The notes under the pieces were generated by a model. That model made no database searches. It was not told the DNA's origin and saw only the letters and a program-made list of their open reading frames with translations. A program made the translations under genes and the position numbers. 61,069 nt of DNA from Lapidilactobacillus luobeiensis (lineage in GTDB: Bacteria > Bacillota > Bacilli > Lactobacillales > Lactobacillaceae), in contig NZ_BROC01000015.1 of the NCBI RefSeq assembly GCF_024345205.1, positions 1 through 61,069 of the forward strand. The letters are read 5' to 3'. Numbering within the stretch: the first letter of the stretch is position 1; every line of letters begins with the position of its first letter. This document shows positions 1-8,477 of the stretch, piece by piece.

Positions 1-150
1 TTCGGCGGGTTTCCGAAAAGCTTCAAGTCGTGCCCGCAGCGTTCCACCACCCCCAGCCCGACCTGGAGCCCCACCACGCTTGCCATCCACCAACACCCCG
101 CGCATGATAGACACGTGCTCGGAAGCAACCCGGACTGGCTCTCACTCTTT
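1..150. other. GC-rich left end, origin unclear
   Basis: By hand count 77 of the first 120 bases are G or C (about 64%), clearly above the rest of the window. Both strands have short open frames, but none carries a motif I recognise and no start with a ribosome-binding site is visible. Composition changes near position 145, just before AT-rich sequence leading into the first gene. It may be the end of a foreign gene, a horizontally acquired piece, or a chimeric contig end. No function is assigned. Confidence 0.4.
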
Positions 151-216
151 TTTTCATAAATTTCGTTGAAAGGGGAATCTGTGGACAAATCCACTAGCAA
201 AGCTGGCGGGAATCCA

Positions 217-225
217 TGCTATAAT
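217..225 (+). promoter_or_regulatory. extended -10 promoter of the RsmC-like gene
   Basis: TGCTATAAT is a perfect extended -10 element (TG at 217-218, TATAAT at 220-225), 44 bases before the chosen start. No good -35 lies at the usual distance, which is tolerated with an extended -10. Confidence 0.6.
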
Positions 226-269
226 TAGCAAAGCATCTTGAATCAATGAGAGAGAAATGGGGTAACCAG

Positions 270-899
270 ATGGCTAATCAATATTTTGAGAACGATCCGG
301 AGTTGGATCATCAACGGGAAACATTTGACTTCACATTACTGGGACAGTCATTGCAATTGACCACTGATCGCGGGGTTTTCTCGCGCGCGCGAGTTGATTA
401 CGGTACCGTCGCATTATTAACGAGTAGCGCCGAATTGCTCCAGACGTTGGCCCAAACTCACCCTAACTTTACTTGCCTTGATCTAGGTTGTGGCTATGGT
501 CCAGTGGGGATCAGTATTGCCAAGGCCTACCCACAAGCTCAGGTGACCATGGTCGATGTCAATCAACGCGCGTTGGCTCTCGCCGAAGAGAACGCGCAGG
601 CTAATCAGGTGAGTGCTCAAGTACAGATCAAGGCGAGCCAAGGTTACTCAGCCTTAACTGATCAACGTTTTGATTTGATTTTGACCAATCCCCCTGTTCG
701 GGCCGGTAAAAAAGTGGTTTCCGAATTTTTAGCTTTGGGACAAGAACATTTACAACCAACTGGTCAATTATTAGCCGTTTTGCAAAAAAAACAGGGTGCA
801 CCCTCGGCCTTGAAATTATTGCAACAAAAATATCCCGTTGCTCAAGTTCGGCATCGGGATAAAGGCTATTATATCTTGCAGGCTCAAAATCAAGATTGA
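270..899 (+). CDS. RsmC-like class I SAM-dependent methyltransferase (YbxB type)
   Basis: A 209-residue methyltransferase of the RsmC/RlmG-like family, which methylates guanine bases in rRNA. Visible are the SAM-binding motif I (LDLGCGYGPVG), an acidic motif II (MVDVNQRA) and the catalytic motif IV (LTNPPVRAGK), whose NPP signature fits amino-group methylation of a base. An earlier ATG at 246 is in frame but has no ribosome-binding site, so I prefer the ATG at 270. The gene has its own extended -10 promoter and ends in a short hairpin. The exact rRNA target cannot be read from sequence. Related small proteins stand near tadA and dnaX in many lactobacilli, as here. Confidence 0.85.
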   Translation: MANQYFENDPELDHQRETFDFTLLGQSLQLTTDRGVFSRARVDYGTVALLTSSAELLQTLAQTHPNFTCLDLGCGYGPVGISIAKAYPQAQVTMVDVNQRALALAEENAQANQVSAQVQIKASQGYSALTDQRFDLILTNPPVRAGKKVVSEFLALGQEHLQPTGQLLAVLQKKQGAPSALKLLQQKYPVAQVRHRDKGYYILQAQNQD

Positions 900-911
900 T
901 CGTTGGGGGAG

Positions 912-936
912 TTAGCACAAGGTCGGTGCTAAAGCT
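912..936 (+). terminator. hairpin after the methyltransferase gene
   Basis: TTAGCAC (912-918) pairs with GTGCTAA (926-932) across a 7-base loop, followed by a short T-containing run. It lies between convergent genes and is a plausible weak rho-independent terminator. Confidence 0.5.
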
Positions 937-941
937 TTTGT

Positions 942-1817
942 TCAATCATTGAACGCGGTGATCAATAAATAGCAGAGAACCAGATCGTCCATCTGTTTTA
1001 AGTTTAGATTGGTGGCCTCATAGAAACGTTCAAGCCGATATTGCAGGGTATTACGGTGCAAGAACAGCTTTTTGGCGGCCGAGCTCAAGTTGCCGGCGCT
1101 TTGGTAAAGGGCGATCACCACATCTTTGATCTCTGCGTCTTGATTCAAGATCGTATTGAGTTGTTGCGCCAAGGGTGATTTTCGTAATTGCGGACGGGCG
1201 TAATAATCAAGCGCAAGCGTGGCCAGACTACTGACCGAGGACGTTGATTTGGCGAAAACAGCTTGTTCTTCATTGAAAATAGCAGCCAGTTGTTCATCGA
1301 CCGGCCAGTAGTTGCCTATGAAGGCTTGTGCTTTGACCATAAAGTCACTTTCGATCGTTTGCAGAATGCTTTCTAATTCCACTAGCGTCAAAGTCTCGGG
1401 ACCATTTGCTTGGACGATGATCAATGTGTTTTCATTTAAATAAAAATTTGTGATCAAATGACTGAACAAGTCGGCGATCGCCTGGGCAAACTCGCGCCGA
1501 TCATTGGTGTCTTGGACGGTGGTGCGGAATTGGATCAAACGCACAGTTTTAGCGGACACTTTCGGAAGGATCGTTGATTGTTGCGTCAGGAACTGATACC
1601 AAGGATTACTTTGATCAGCGGCGATGAAGTTCTGATCGCTGAGGTTTTGCAGGATCAGCGTACTGGTATTGTTTAGTTCCTTTTTATTGATAGCCAACCA
1701 GTTGCCTGCAAAAGACCATGCTCGTTCTTGGCTGGTCGCTTCCTGGGGGCCTTTAAGCGTACGTGCTTTAGGAAAAGTATTTTTGAGACGCATGATCAGG
1801 TCGAGTGGTTCGTTCAT
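942..1817 (-). CDS. PucR/CdaR-type helix-turn-helix regulator
   Basis: A 291-residue protein whose C-terminus carries the PucR-family helix-turn-helix (about residues 235-275): GNLSSAAKKLFLHRNTLQYRL matches the form in which an early helix is followed by an H-R-N-T-L-x-Y-R-L recognition helix. The first 230 residues show no sensor domain I can name. Proteins of this build usually activate genes in response to a small metabolite, but the ligand and targets are unknown here. It is monocistronic and divergent from tadA. The ATG at 1817 has no clear ribosome-binding site; an in-frame ATG at 1793 is the alternative. Confidence 0.75.
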   Translation of the reverse strand: MNEPLDLIMRLKNTFPKARTLKGPQEATSQERAWSFAGNWLAINKKELNNTSTLILQNLSDQNFIAADQSNPWYQFLTQQSTILPKVSAKTVRLIQFRTTVQDTNDRREFAQAIADLFSHLITNFYLNENTLIIVQANGPETLTLVELESILQTIESDFMVKAQAFIGNYWPVDEQLAAIFNEEQAVFAKSTSSVSSLATLALDYYARPQLRKSPLAQQLNTILNQDAEIKDVVIALYQSAGNLSSAAKKLFLHRNTLQYRLERFYEATNLNLKQMDDLVLCYLLITAFND

Positions 1818-1995
1818 AAGATGGCGCGAAAACTGGGTAATTTGATTACCTTAGGATCCGCTGATCTCCTTCCGACAAGTTGATTGGCTACTGGAGTAAC
1901 TGGGTTTGACCCAAGTTTAGGATAGGTGGTCATCGAGATAGCTTGAGATTGATATAGTTTAGTGTAACATTTTTTTCGAGAAAGGACGAGATGGG

Positions 1996-2535
1996 TTGAT
2001 CAGTTTAGTAGCGCTAACGGCGGCGCAAAAAGAACGATATATGGCAGTGGCGCTCGCTGAAGCTAAAAAGGCCGCTGCTTTAGGAGAAGTCCCGATCGGT
2101 GCGGTGATCGAATTGGATGGGCAGATCATTGCTCAAGCCCATAATTTAAGAGAGACCAGCCAAGATGCGACGGATCACGCGGAGACCATGGCGATCCGTC
2201 AGGCTTGTCAAACGATCGGCAGCTGGCGGTTGGAGCGCTGCCGGCTCTTTGTGACCTTAGAACCTTGTCCCATGTGTGCCGGTGCGATCATCAATAGTCG
2301 CATCGCCGAAGTTTATTACGGGGCTCCAGATCCTAAAGCAGGCGCTGCCGGAACTTTAGTCGATCTTTTGCGAGATACACGGTTCAATCACCAACCATTA
2401 GTTTTCCCGGATGTGGAGAAGCAGGCTGCCCAGGAACTCCTACAGCAGTTTTTTCGCGCGATTCGTCAACGTCAGAAGATGGCCAAACGACACCGGCAAG
2501 AACAGGCCAGGCCGGATCCATCCAAGCCGGACTGA
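1996..2535 (+). CDS. tadA: tRNA-specific adenosine deaminase
   Basis: Converts adenosine 34 to inosine in the anticodon of tRNA-Arg(ACG). The zinc-dependent deaminase signature is complete: HAE near residue 56 (DHAETMAIRQAC) gives the zinc His and proton-shuttling Glu, and PCPMCAGAI near residue 93 gives the two Cys ligands. The start is a TTG at 1996, preceded by AAAGGACGAG; starting at the ATG 15 codons later would cut the first helix. The last ~25 residues are a basic, Gln/Arg-rich tail. The gene is followed by a palindromic repeat and the SRP RNA. Confidence 0.93.
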   Translation: MISLVALTAAQKERYMAVALAEAKKAAALGEVPIGAVIELDGQIIAQAHNLRETSQDATDHAETMAIRQACQTIGSWRLERCRLFVTLEPCPMCAGAIINSRIAEVYYGAPDPKAGAAGTLVDLLRDTRFNHQPLVFPDVEKQAAQELLQQFFRAIRQRQKMAKRHRQEQARPDPSKPD

Positions 2536-2554
2536 AACTCGTTGTTTGCTAGTC

Positions 2555-2667
2555 GTGCTGCGCACAACTGACTTCTGCGCTTAGCTACACAAGGATTCCG
2601 GAAGCAAGGTGCGCTTCCATAATCCTTGTTAGGTTAATGCTCAAAGTCAACCCGTTGTGCGCAGCAC
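2555..2667 (+). repeat. 113-bp imperfect palindrome, copy A of the hairpin repeat family
   Basis: The ends are a perfect 14-bp inverted repeat: GTGCTGCGCACAAC (2555-2568) and GTTGTGCGCAGCAC (2654-2667). Inside, TGACTT pairs with AAGTCA, CAAGGATT with AATCCTTG, and an apical GGAAGC with GCTTCC, so nearly the whole element folds into one long interrupted hairpin. The weakly paired blocks GCGCTTAGCTA and TAGGTTAATGCTCA recur in the other copies. It lies between tadA and the SRP RNA gene and encodes nothing evident. Confidence 0.9.
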
Positions 2668-2708
2668 TCTTTTCCAATAAAGTGCTGGCTTTTTTTCTTC
2701 TAATTCGT

Positions 2709-2714
2709 TACAAT
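2709..2714 (+). promoter_or_regulatory. -10 element of the SRP RNA gene
   Basis: TACAAT at 2709-2714 lies seven bases before the expected SRP RNA 5' end. The -35 region (TGGCTT near 2686) is weak. Confidence 0.5.
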
Positions 2715-2720
2715 AGTAAG

Positions 2721-2813
2721 TGCCGAAAGGCTGAGGCAATGGCTCACCTGCAAATCGTGTCAGGTCCGGAAGGAAGCAGCACTAAGCTTGCTGGGTCATG
2801 TGCCTTATTTTTT
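2721..2813 (+). ncRNA. ffs: signal recognition particle RNA, small bacterial type
   Basis: The core GTCAGGTCCGGAAGGAAGCA (2759-2778) is the universal SRP RNA apical domain: an asymmetric loop plus a GGAA tetraloop that binds Ffh. The flanks AGGCTGAGGCAATGGCTCACC and GGGTCATGTGCCT pair to extend the helix. The RNA is about 90 nt, the short 4.5S-like form without an Alu domain, and runs into seven T's that serve as terminator. The ends are estimated from the -10 box and T-run, good to a few bases. Confidence 0.9.
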
Positions 2814-3065
2814 TGTACTTTTTTTAAAAATATGTGTGGATTTTTTGGGGATCATGGTATTTGATGCCCATTTTTGATAAAGTAAAGTCATGTTGTTTGG
2901 TGATCGACTTTAGATCATTGTTTTTATTGCAAAATGTTGGTTAAATACATACTGTTCAGCTATTGAATTTCTCAACGTGGTTTGCCTAAGTGTGTTAAGG
3001 TTAAGCCATGATCTGGCTGGGCAGTCAGAAATCAGTTTGATAAAAATGATATAGAAGGAGTTAAT

Positions 3066-4817
3066 ATGGCATATCAAGCACTTTATCGAGTTTGGCGGCC
3101 ACAGACGTTTGCGGGGGTCATTGGCCAGAAAATCGTGACGCAAACACTCCAAAATGCAATCATTACCGATCAGATCAGTCACGCTTACTTATTTGCGGGA
3201 CCTCGTGGCACCGGAAAAACCTCTTGCGCGAAGATTTTTGCTAAGGCGGTCAACTGCTTACATCCGGTCAACGGCGAGCCGTGCAATCAGTGTCAGATCT
3301 GTCAGGCAATCAATGAGAATCGATTGACGGATGTGATCGAGATCGATGCGGCTTCAAACAATGGTGTGGATGAGATCCGCGATATTCGGGATAAAGTCAA
3401 ATACCCGCCGACAGAAGCCAAATATAAAGTTTATATCATTGATGAAGTCCATATGTTATCCACAGGTGCTTTCAACGCGCTTTTGAAAACACTAGAAGAA
3501 CCGCCTGCTCATGTGATCTTTATTTTGGCGACAACGGAATTACAGAAGGTCCCAGCGACGATCATTTCGCGGACCCAACACTTTTCTTTTCGGCGGATCG
3601 TGGCAGCAGACTTAACTGAGCAAATGGTCAAGATCCTTGATGAAAAGCAGATCACTTATGATCCTGAGGCGTTAGATGTGATCAGCCGGGCGGCAGATGG
3701 CGGAATGCGGGATGCTTTGAGTATCCTTGATCAGGTGCTGTCGTTTGGTCAAGATCACGTTTCTTTAGAAAATGCGCTCGAAGTGACCGGAGACGCCAGT
3801 GATCAACAATTGGCGCAATATTTATTAGCGATCTTCAAGAATGATTTGGATCAGGCGTTACAAACGATCACGACGTTATTTATGAATGGACGGGCCGCGT
3901 CTCGTTTGATCGAAGGGCTGATCGCTTTGTTGCGTAATCTCTTGCTACAAAAAAGTAGTCCAGAGTTATTACAAACTCTAGATTATCGTCCGCTACCAGC
4001 TGACTTGTTGCCCTTTGCAACCGAAGTGACGAATGAACGGCTTTATCGAATGATCGATCAGGCTAATGAAACTTTACTGCAATTGCGGACCAGTGCGCAC
4101 AGTGATTTGTTTTTGGAGGTCTTGACAGTTCGTTTTGTGACCGGAACGCAAGCAACAGATCCGGTCACACCAGTAGCCGAGGAAGCTGAGCCGGCGGAAA
4201 ATCAGGTAACGGGTTTACGCGCGCAAGTGAAGGATCTAGCGGCGACAGTGGCACGGCTGGAAGAAACAGCAAAGAACAGCAATGGCCCTAGCCCTGATCG
4301 TCCAAGAAAGGCCAGCCCAACACCACGGCGGGCCGCGATCCGGATCGACCATGATGCTGTTGATCGAGTCTTGAGTAAGGCGACTCGGCGTGACTTAGAT
4401 GCGGTCCAAGAGGTTTGGCCGGATATGTTGAGTAAATTATCGCCAGCCAAACGAGCGATGATGCAGGTCGCTAAACCAGTAGCGGCAAGTTCCGAAGCGA
4501 TCGTTGTGGCCTTTACTTACGCTTTTACGCTTAAGACGGCTAATGGTGATCAAGAATTGCAGACGGATCTAAAAAATGAACTGAATCATTTTATGGCTAA
4601 CAATGCTGATATCGTTTTGGTCGAGGAAGCGCAGTGGCCGCAATTACGGAAAACATATTTGCAGCAGCACCGGGTGCAAAAACGGACTGTGCCGGCGCCA
4701 ACATCAGTGTCATCGTCTGATAAGCAGCCTGCTGAGCAGTCAGCAGCGCCGACTTCCGTAGTGGATCAGGCGCAGGCTTTGTTCGGTGAACAGATCGTCA
4801 AGGTCCAACCAGACTAG
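3066..4817 (+). CDS. dnaX: DNA polymerase III subunits gamma/tau
   Basis: The clamp-loader ATPase that loads the beta clamp and links the two polymerases. The 583-residue product has Walker A GPRGTGKT (residues 45-52), a four-Cys zinc module directly after it (CLHPVNGEPCNQCQIC), Walker B/DExH IIDEVHML, and sensor 1 LATTELQKVPATIISR. The C-terminal third is the tau-type extension: a variable acidic/Ala-rich linker, then a folded segment. I see no clear slippery A-run for programmed frameshifting. The start has GAAGGAG seven bases upstream. It opens a nine-gene replication and recombination operon. Confidence 0.95.
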   Translation: MAYQALYRVWRPQTFAGVIGQKIVTQTLQNAIITDQISHAYLFAGPRGTGKTSCAKIFAKAVNCLHPVNGEPCNQCQICQAINENRLTDVIEIDAASNNGVDEIRDIRDKVKYPPTEAKYKVYIIDEVHMLSTGAFNALLKTLEEPPAHVIFILATTELQKVPATIISRTQHFSFRRIVAADLTEQMVKILDEKQITYDPEALDVISRAADGGMRDALSILDQVLSFGQDHVSLENALEVTGDASDQQLAQYLLAIFKNDLDQALQTITTLFMNGRAASRLIEGLIALLRNLLLQKSSPELLQTLDYRPLPADLLPFATEVTNERLYRMIDQANETLLQLRTSAHSDLFLEVLTVRFVTGTQATDPVTPVAEEAEPAENQVTGLRAQVKDLAATVARLEETAKNSNGPSPDRPRKASPTPRRAAIRIDHDAVDRVLSKATRRDLDAVQEVWPDMLSKLSPAKRAMMQVAKPVAASSEAIVVAFTYAFTLKTANGDQELQTDLKNELNHFMANNADIVLVEEAQWPQLRKTYLQQHRVQKRTVPAPTSVSSSDKQPAEQSAAPTSVVDQAQALFGEQIVKVQPD

Positions 4818-4895
4818 TCTGGGATGATTCTGTTAAAATAAGGGTAAGTCGTGTGGATCGATCATTAAAAAAATAAAAAAAAGAAAGAGGTTTTT

Positions 4896-5207
4896 ATGAT
4901 GCGGGGAAATCCAGGAAATATGGCCGGTATGATGAAGAAAATGCAAAAATTACAAAAGGAAATGCAGGCGGCCCAGAGCCAATTGGAAGTGGCTGAATTC
5001 ACTGGCAAAGCGGCCAATGATTACGTCACGATCACGATGAATGGCAAACGCGAGGTCAAGGACCTTCAAATCAAACCAGAAGTGATCGATCCAGATGATC
5101 CGGATATGTTGCAGGATCTGCTGATCGAAGCGCTAAATAATGTGTTACAGACGATCGATCAGCAGACTGAACAGACAATGGGTAAATATACCCGTGGCTT
5201 AATGTAA
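4896..5207 (+). CDS. YbaB/EbfC-family nucleoid-associated protein
   Basis: A 103-residue DNA-binding protein of the YbaB/EbfC family, which forms tweezer-like dimers. Seen are the N-terminal helix rich in Met, Lys and Gln (MAGMMKKMQKLQKEMQ), the conserved V-x-I-x-M-N-G-K core, and the segment DPDDPDMLQDLL followed by the A-x-N family ending. Its position between dnaX and recR is the classic bacterial arrangement. GAAAGAGG precedes the ATG; a second ATG directly follows, so the start is uncertain by one codon. Confidence 0.92.
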   Translation: MMRGNPGNMAGMMKKMQKLQKEMQAAQSQLEVAEFTGKAANDYVTITMNGKREVKDLQIKPEVIDPDDPDMLQDLLIEALNNVLQTIDQQTEQTMGKYTRGLM

Positions 5208-5220
5208 GGTGTGATCAAGA

Positions 5221-5817
5221 ATGCAGTATCCAGAAGCAATCGCCAAATTGATCGACAGTTATATGAAATTACCTGGGATCGGTAGTAAGTCAGCGACGCG
5301 ATTGGCCTTTTACACCATTGATATGGATGAAGAGACGGTCAAGCAGTTTGCGGAAAGTTTGTTAAAGGCCAAAGAGGATTTACATTATTGCAGTATCTGC
5401 GGCAATATTACCGATGTGGACCCTTGCGAGATCTGTCGTGATCCTAACCGGGATCAGTCGCAGATCCTTGTCGTTGAGCAGCCTAAGGACATTATGGCAC
5501 TGGAAAAAATGCACGATTATCAGGGTCGTTATCATGTTTTGCATGGTGTGCTTTCACCAATGGATGGTCAAGGACCAGAAGATCTTAATATTGCTTCACT
5601 GATCAAACGATTGCAAAATAGTGAGGTCAATGAAGTGATCGTCGCCACGAACGCGTCGCCAGAAGGTGAAGCTACCGCAATGTACTTGGCACGTTTGATC
5701 AAACCAGCGGGGATCAAAGTCACCCGGTTGGCCCATGGTCTTTCTGTCGGCTCAGATATTGAATACGCTGACGAAATGACCCTACAACGAGCGGTTGAAG
5801 GGCGGCGGGAGCTGTGA
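5221..5817 (+). CDS. recR: recombination mediator RecR
   Basis: Acts with RecF and RecO to load RecA on gapped DNA. The 198-residue protein has the helix-hairpin-helix [14 protein letters not shown] (17-30), a Cys4 zinc finger (Cys57, Cys60, Cys69, Cys72) and a Toprim domain starting at [14 protein letters not shown], with the conserved [17 protein letters not shown] and the C-terminal GGDLEYAD-like motif written here as [12 protein letters not shown]. It starts 13 bases after ybaB and overlaps the next gene by four bases. Confidence 0.95.
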   Translation: MQYPEAIAKLIDSYMKLPGIGSKSATRLAFYTIDMDEETVKQFAESLLKAKEDLHYCSICGNITDVDPCEICRDPNRDQSQILVVEQPKDIMALEKMHDYQGRYHVLHGVLSPMDGQGPEDLNIASLIKRLQNSEVNEVIVATNASPEGEATAMYLARLIKPAGIKVTRLAHGLSVGSDIEYADEMTLQRAVEGRREL

Positions 5818-6056
5818 GTCTATTTAAGCCAAAATATAAATTGCGCCATGAAGGTGACCAGCTCTTGCGTGATGAATTGGATCAAGTCCAAGACCAATTA
5901 CAGCGACTTCAAAAGGCAGCTACTCAGGGGCTGGAAGATCCGATCCAGTTTGTTGATAGTATCAAGATCCAGCAGGCTAAATTCAATTTACTGTATCACG
6001 AGGCTCGTTATCGTGGGACCAAGGCTAAAACTTTACGGACAGTGGTCACCCGATAG
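5814..6056 (+). CDS. yaaL: YaaL-family protein (DUF2508)
   Basis: An 80-residue, highly charged, mostly helical protein of unknown function, recognised from family composition and its conserved place between recR and tmk. The GTG start overlaps the recR stop (GTGA), indicating translational coupling. No catalytic motif or membrane segment is visible. Confidence 0.8.
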   Translation: MSLFKPKYKLRHEGDQLLRDELDQVQDQLQRLQKAATQGLEDPIQFVDSIKIQQAKFNLLYHEARYRGTKAKTLRTVVTR

Positions 6057-6142
6057 TTTTGACCGTAGTCAGTTACAAAATTGGTGAATTAAAAATGAAC
6101 GAAAAAAGCAGTTTTACTGTACAATGAAGGTAGAGGAGTCAA

Positions 6143-6769
6143 ATGGCAGGATTTTTTATTTCGTTTGAGGGACCTGACGGCGCTGGAAAATCAACAGTGA
6201 TCCAACGATTGGTCGAACCACTGATCAAGGCAACCGGTCAGGAAGTGATCGTGACTCGGGAGCCAGGTGGTAGCGCGATCGCCGAACAGATCCGACATAT
6301 TATTCTTGATGTGGCGAACACAGAAATGGATGATTGGACTGAAGCATTGCTGTTTGCTGCATCACGGCGGCAACATTTAGTGGAGGTCGTTGAGCCAGCG
6401 TTGGCTGCGAATAAGATCGTTTTGTGCGATCGGTTCGTCGACAGCTCCATCGCCTATCAAGGTGGTGGCCACCAGTTGGGAATGGCGAAAGTCGCGGCTT
6501 TGAACGATTTCGCGATCCAAGGACATTATCCTGATTTGACTTTATACCTCGATGTTCCGGTAGAAGTAGGTCTGCGGCGTGTTCAGAAGTTAGGCGCGGG
6601 CTTCGATCGCTTGGAGGGGCAACAACTGGCCTTCCACGAACGAGTGCGTGCAACTTATCAGCAACTACTAAAATCACAATCAGCGCGGATGGTCCAAGTA
6701 GATGCCAGCCAACCAGCAGCAACGGTCGTGGCTACTTGCTTAGATGTGATCCAGCAGCGCTACAATTAA
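6143..6769 (+). CDS. tmk: thymidylate kinase
   Basis: Phosphorylates dTMP to dTDP for DNA synthesis. The 208-residue protein has the P-loop GPDGAGKST (10-18), the TREPGGS segment after it, and the DRFVDSSIAYQGGG substrate/LID signature typical of the family. GAGGAG lies six bases before the ATG. It joins the dnaX operon after an 86-base gap, so some internal transcription start is possible, although I see no strong promoter. Confidence 0.95.
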   Translation: MAGFFISFEGPDGAGKSTVIQRLVEPLIKATGQEVIVTREPGGSAIAEQIRHIILDVANTEMDDWTEALLFAASRRQHLVEVVEPALAANKIVLCDRFVDSSIAYQGGGHQLGMAKVAALNDFAIQGHYPDLTLYLDVPVEVGLRRVQKLGAGFDRLEGQQLAFHERVRATYQQLLKSQSARMVQVDASQPAATVVATCLDVIQQRYN

Positions 6770-6782
6770 AGGAGGAATTATC

Positions 6783-7112
6783 ATGAAATTGATTCTTGCG
6801 ATCGTTCAGGATAAAGATGCTAATATCCTGAGCAATGAATTTATTGATGCCAATATTCGTGCGACTAAATTATCGACGACCGGCGGTTTCTTACGTTCTG
6901 GCAATACGACCTTTATCGTGGGTGTTGAGGATGATCGCGTTGAGGAAGTGCTGGAGATCATCAAACGGACTTCTCACGCGCGGCAACAATTTATGACACC
7001 ACCAGCTAATTTGGATCCAATGGGCGATAGTTCGATGCCTTATCCGATCGAAGTCCAAGTCGGCGGCGCCACTGTCTTTGTGATGCCAGTTGACCAATTC
7101 CATCATTTCTAA
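6783..7112 (+). CDS. darA: cyclic-di-AMP receptor (DarA/PstA family)
   Basis: A 109-residue PII-like trimer subunit that binds the second messenger c-di-AMP. It shows the family opening KLILAIVQDKDANIL, the TKLSTTGGFLRSGNTTF nucleotide-binding loop and the ending GGATVFVMPVDQFHHF. PstA/DarA proteins have no enzymatic activity; they pass the signal to partners that remain poorly known. It sits between tmk and holB, as in many Firmicutes. A second c-di-AMP-binding protein, CbpB, is encoded at 37.6 kb. GGAGG lies seven bases before the start. Confidence 0.93.
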   Translation: MKLILAIVQDKDANILSNEFIDANIRATKLSTTGGFLRSGNTTFIVGVEDDRVEEVLEIIKRTSHARQQFMTPPANLDPMGDSSMPYPIEVQVGGATVFVMPVDQFHHF

Positions 7113-7123
7113 GCGCTCGACGG

Positions 7124-8116
7124 ATGGAAAAAACGACACTGACAGAGATCAAAATGCATTTCAAGGATTTGATTGCAACGGATCGGTTGAGCCATGCCTA
7201 TTTGTTTGCTGAACCGGTCAATGCTGGCGCACTGGATCTGGCCCAGTGGGTGGCTGAGCGTCTTTTTTGTCAGGATTTGACTGCTACTGGCGATCCTTGT
7301 CAGCAATGCGCAGAATGCCAACGGATCCAAACGGGAAATAATCCAGATTACTTGGTCGTTCAAACAGAAACACAATCGATCGGTGTCGACGATGTGCGCA
7401 ACCTGAAACAAGAATTGAGTAAAAGTGGATTGACTGGTCAGCGAGTGTTTGTGATCGCAGATGCAGATAAAATGACCTTGCCGGCAGCCAATTCATTACT
7501 TAAATTTTTGGAAGAACCGGTCAGTCAAGTGCTGATTATTTTGACGACCACCCGATTGGCCCAAATCTTACCGACGATCCGTTCACGGGTGCAAACAGTA
7601 TTATTACCGGCGCCTGAATTGGCAACGCGGACGGCGGCATTGGCAGCAATGGGTCTTACGACAGAACAAAGTCAGGTATTGAGCCAGACCCCGCTAACGA
7701 CCGCAGAGATCGAAGAATTACATGAGCAAGATGCGTTGGCGCCGGCATTGACAGCTTTTTGGCAGTGGTACCAAAGCCTAGTCCAAGGATCAGCAATGGC
7801 GTTTGTGCTCGTGCAAAGTACGATCTTACCCTTGTTTAAGGCCAAGGCGATGCGGCGTTTACTAGAAGAACTGTTAGTGCTGACTTTTAGTGACCTGTTT
7901 ACGACCAAGTTCCAGTTAGGGACAGCGCTGAAATGGCCGCAGAAATCAGCGGCCCAGCAAGAATTAGCGCCACAGGTATCCTCGACGCAAGTCACCCAGG
8001 AATTGGCGCAGGTCTTACAGGTCAAGCAGCAATTAGACGCTAATGTTAGCTTTCAAAATACATTGGAGCAGTTATCATTACAACTAATTTTGATAAAAGA
8101 GGGAAATTTTAAATGA
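7124..8116 (+). CDS. holB: DNA polymerase III subunit delta'
   Basis: The stator of the clamp loader. The 330-residue AAA+ fold resembles the N-terminus of DnaX, including a Cys4 zinc module (CQDLTATGDPCQQCAEC), but the P-loop position reads AEPVNAG and lacks the GKT motif, as expected for the non-hydrolysing delta' subunit. The sensor segment TTTRLAQILPTIRSR is intact. Its stop overlaps the yabA start (ATGA). Confidence 0.93.
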   Translation: MEKTTLTEIKMHFKDLIATDRLSHAYLFAEPVNAGALDLAQWVAERLFCQDLTATGDPCQQCAECQRIQTGNNPDYLVVQTETQSIGVDDVRNLKQELSKSGLTGQRVFVIADADKMTLPAANSLLKFLEEPVSQVLIILTTTRLAQILPTIRSRVQTVLLPAPELATRTAALAAMGLTTEQSQVLSQTPLTTAEIEELHEQDALAPALTAFWQWYQSLVQGSAMAFVLVQSTILPLFKAKAMRRLLEELLVLTFSDLFTTKFQLGTALKWPQKSAAQQELAPQVSSTQVTQELAQVLQVKQQLDANVSFQNTLEQLSLQLILIKEGNFK

Positions 8117-8463
8117 ATCAACATGATCCTTTTACTGATTTTCAGCGTTTGTCAACCGAGGCTGATAACTTAGCGCGCGATTTGGCGGAATTTCGTCAGG
8201 AGCTGAATCGCGTGTTGGAGCAAAATGCGGAATTGATGATCGAGAACAAGCATCTAAGAGGGCGGCTGAATGAGTTGGCACCGTCGACTGAGACTGCGCC
8301 GCAACCGGAAATGTTACCTTCACGGCGAAATCTTGAAAAACTTTATGATGCGGGCTATCACATCTGCAATATGATGTATGGCGCACGGCGGGAGAACAAT
8401 GAACCCTGCGCTTTTTGTACAAATATCATTTATGGCAATAATAAAAGTCGCCATAAAAAATAA
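8113..8463 (+). CDS. yabA: replication initiation control protein YabA
   Basis: A negative regulator of DnaA-driven initiation that bridges DnaA and the beta clamp. The 116-residue protein has an N-terminal coiled-coil (about residues 5-60) for tetramer formation and a C-terminal zinc-binding domain with the ligands H-x-C (HICNMMYG) and C-x-x-C (CAFCTNIIYG). It is coupled to holB by a four-base overlap, the standard Firmicute order. Confidence 0.93.
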   Translation: MNQHDPFTDFQRLSTEADNLARDLAEFRQELNRVLEQNAELMIENKHLRGRLNELAPSTETAPQPEMLPSRRNLEKLYDAGYHICNMMYGARRENNEPCAFCTNIIYGNNKSRHKK

Positions 8464-8477
8464 AAGGGGGCCGTCCT

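Noticed and set aside
2637-2864. 75-codon frame over the SRP RNA
   Set aside because: It overlaps the palindrome and the whole SRP RNA gene; the RNA explains the conservation.
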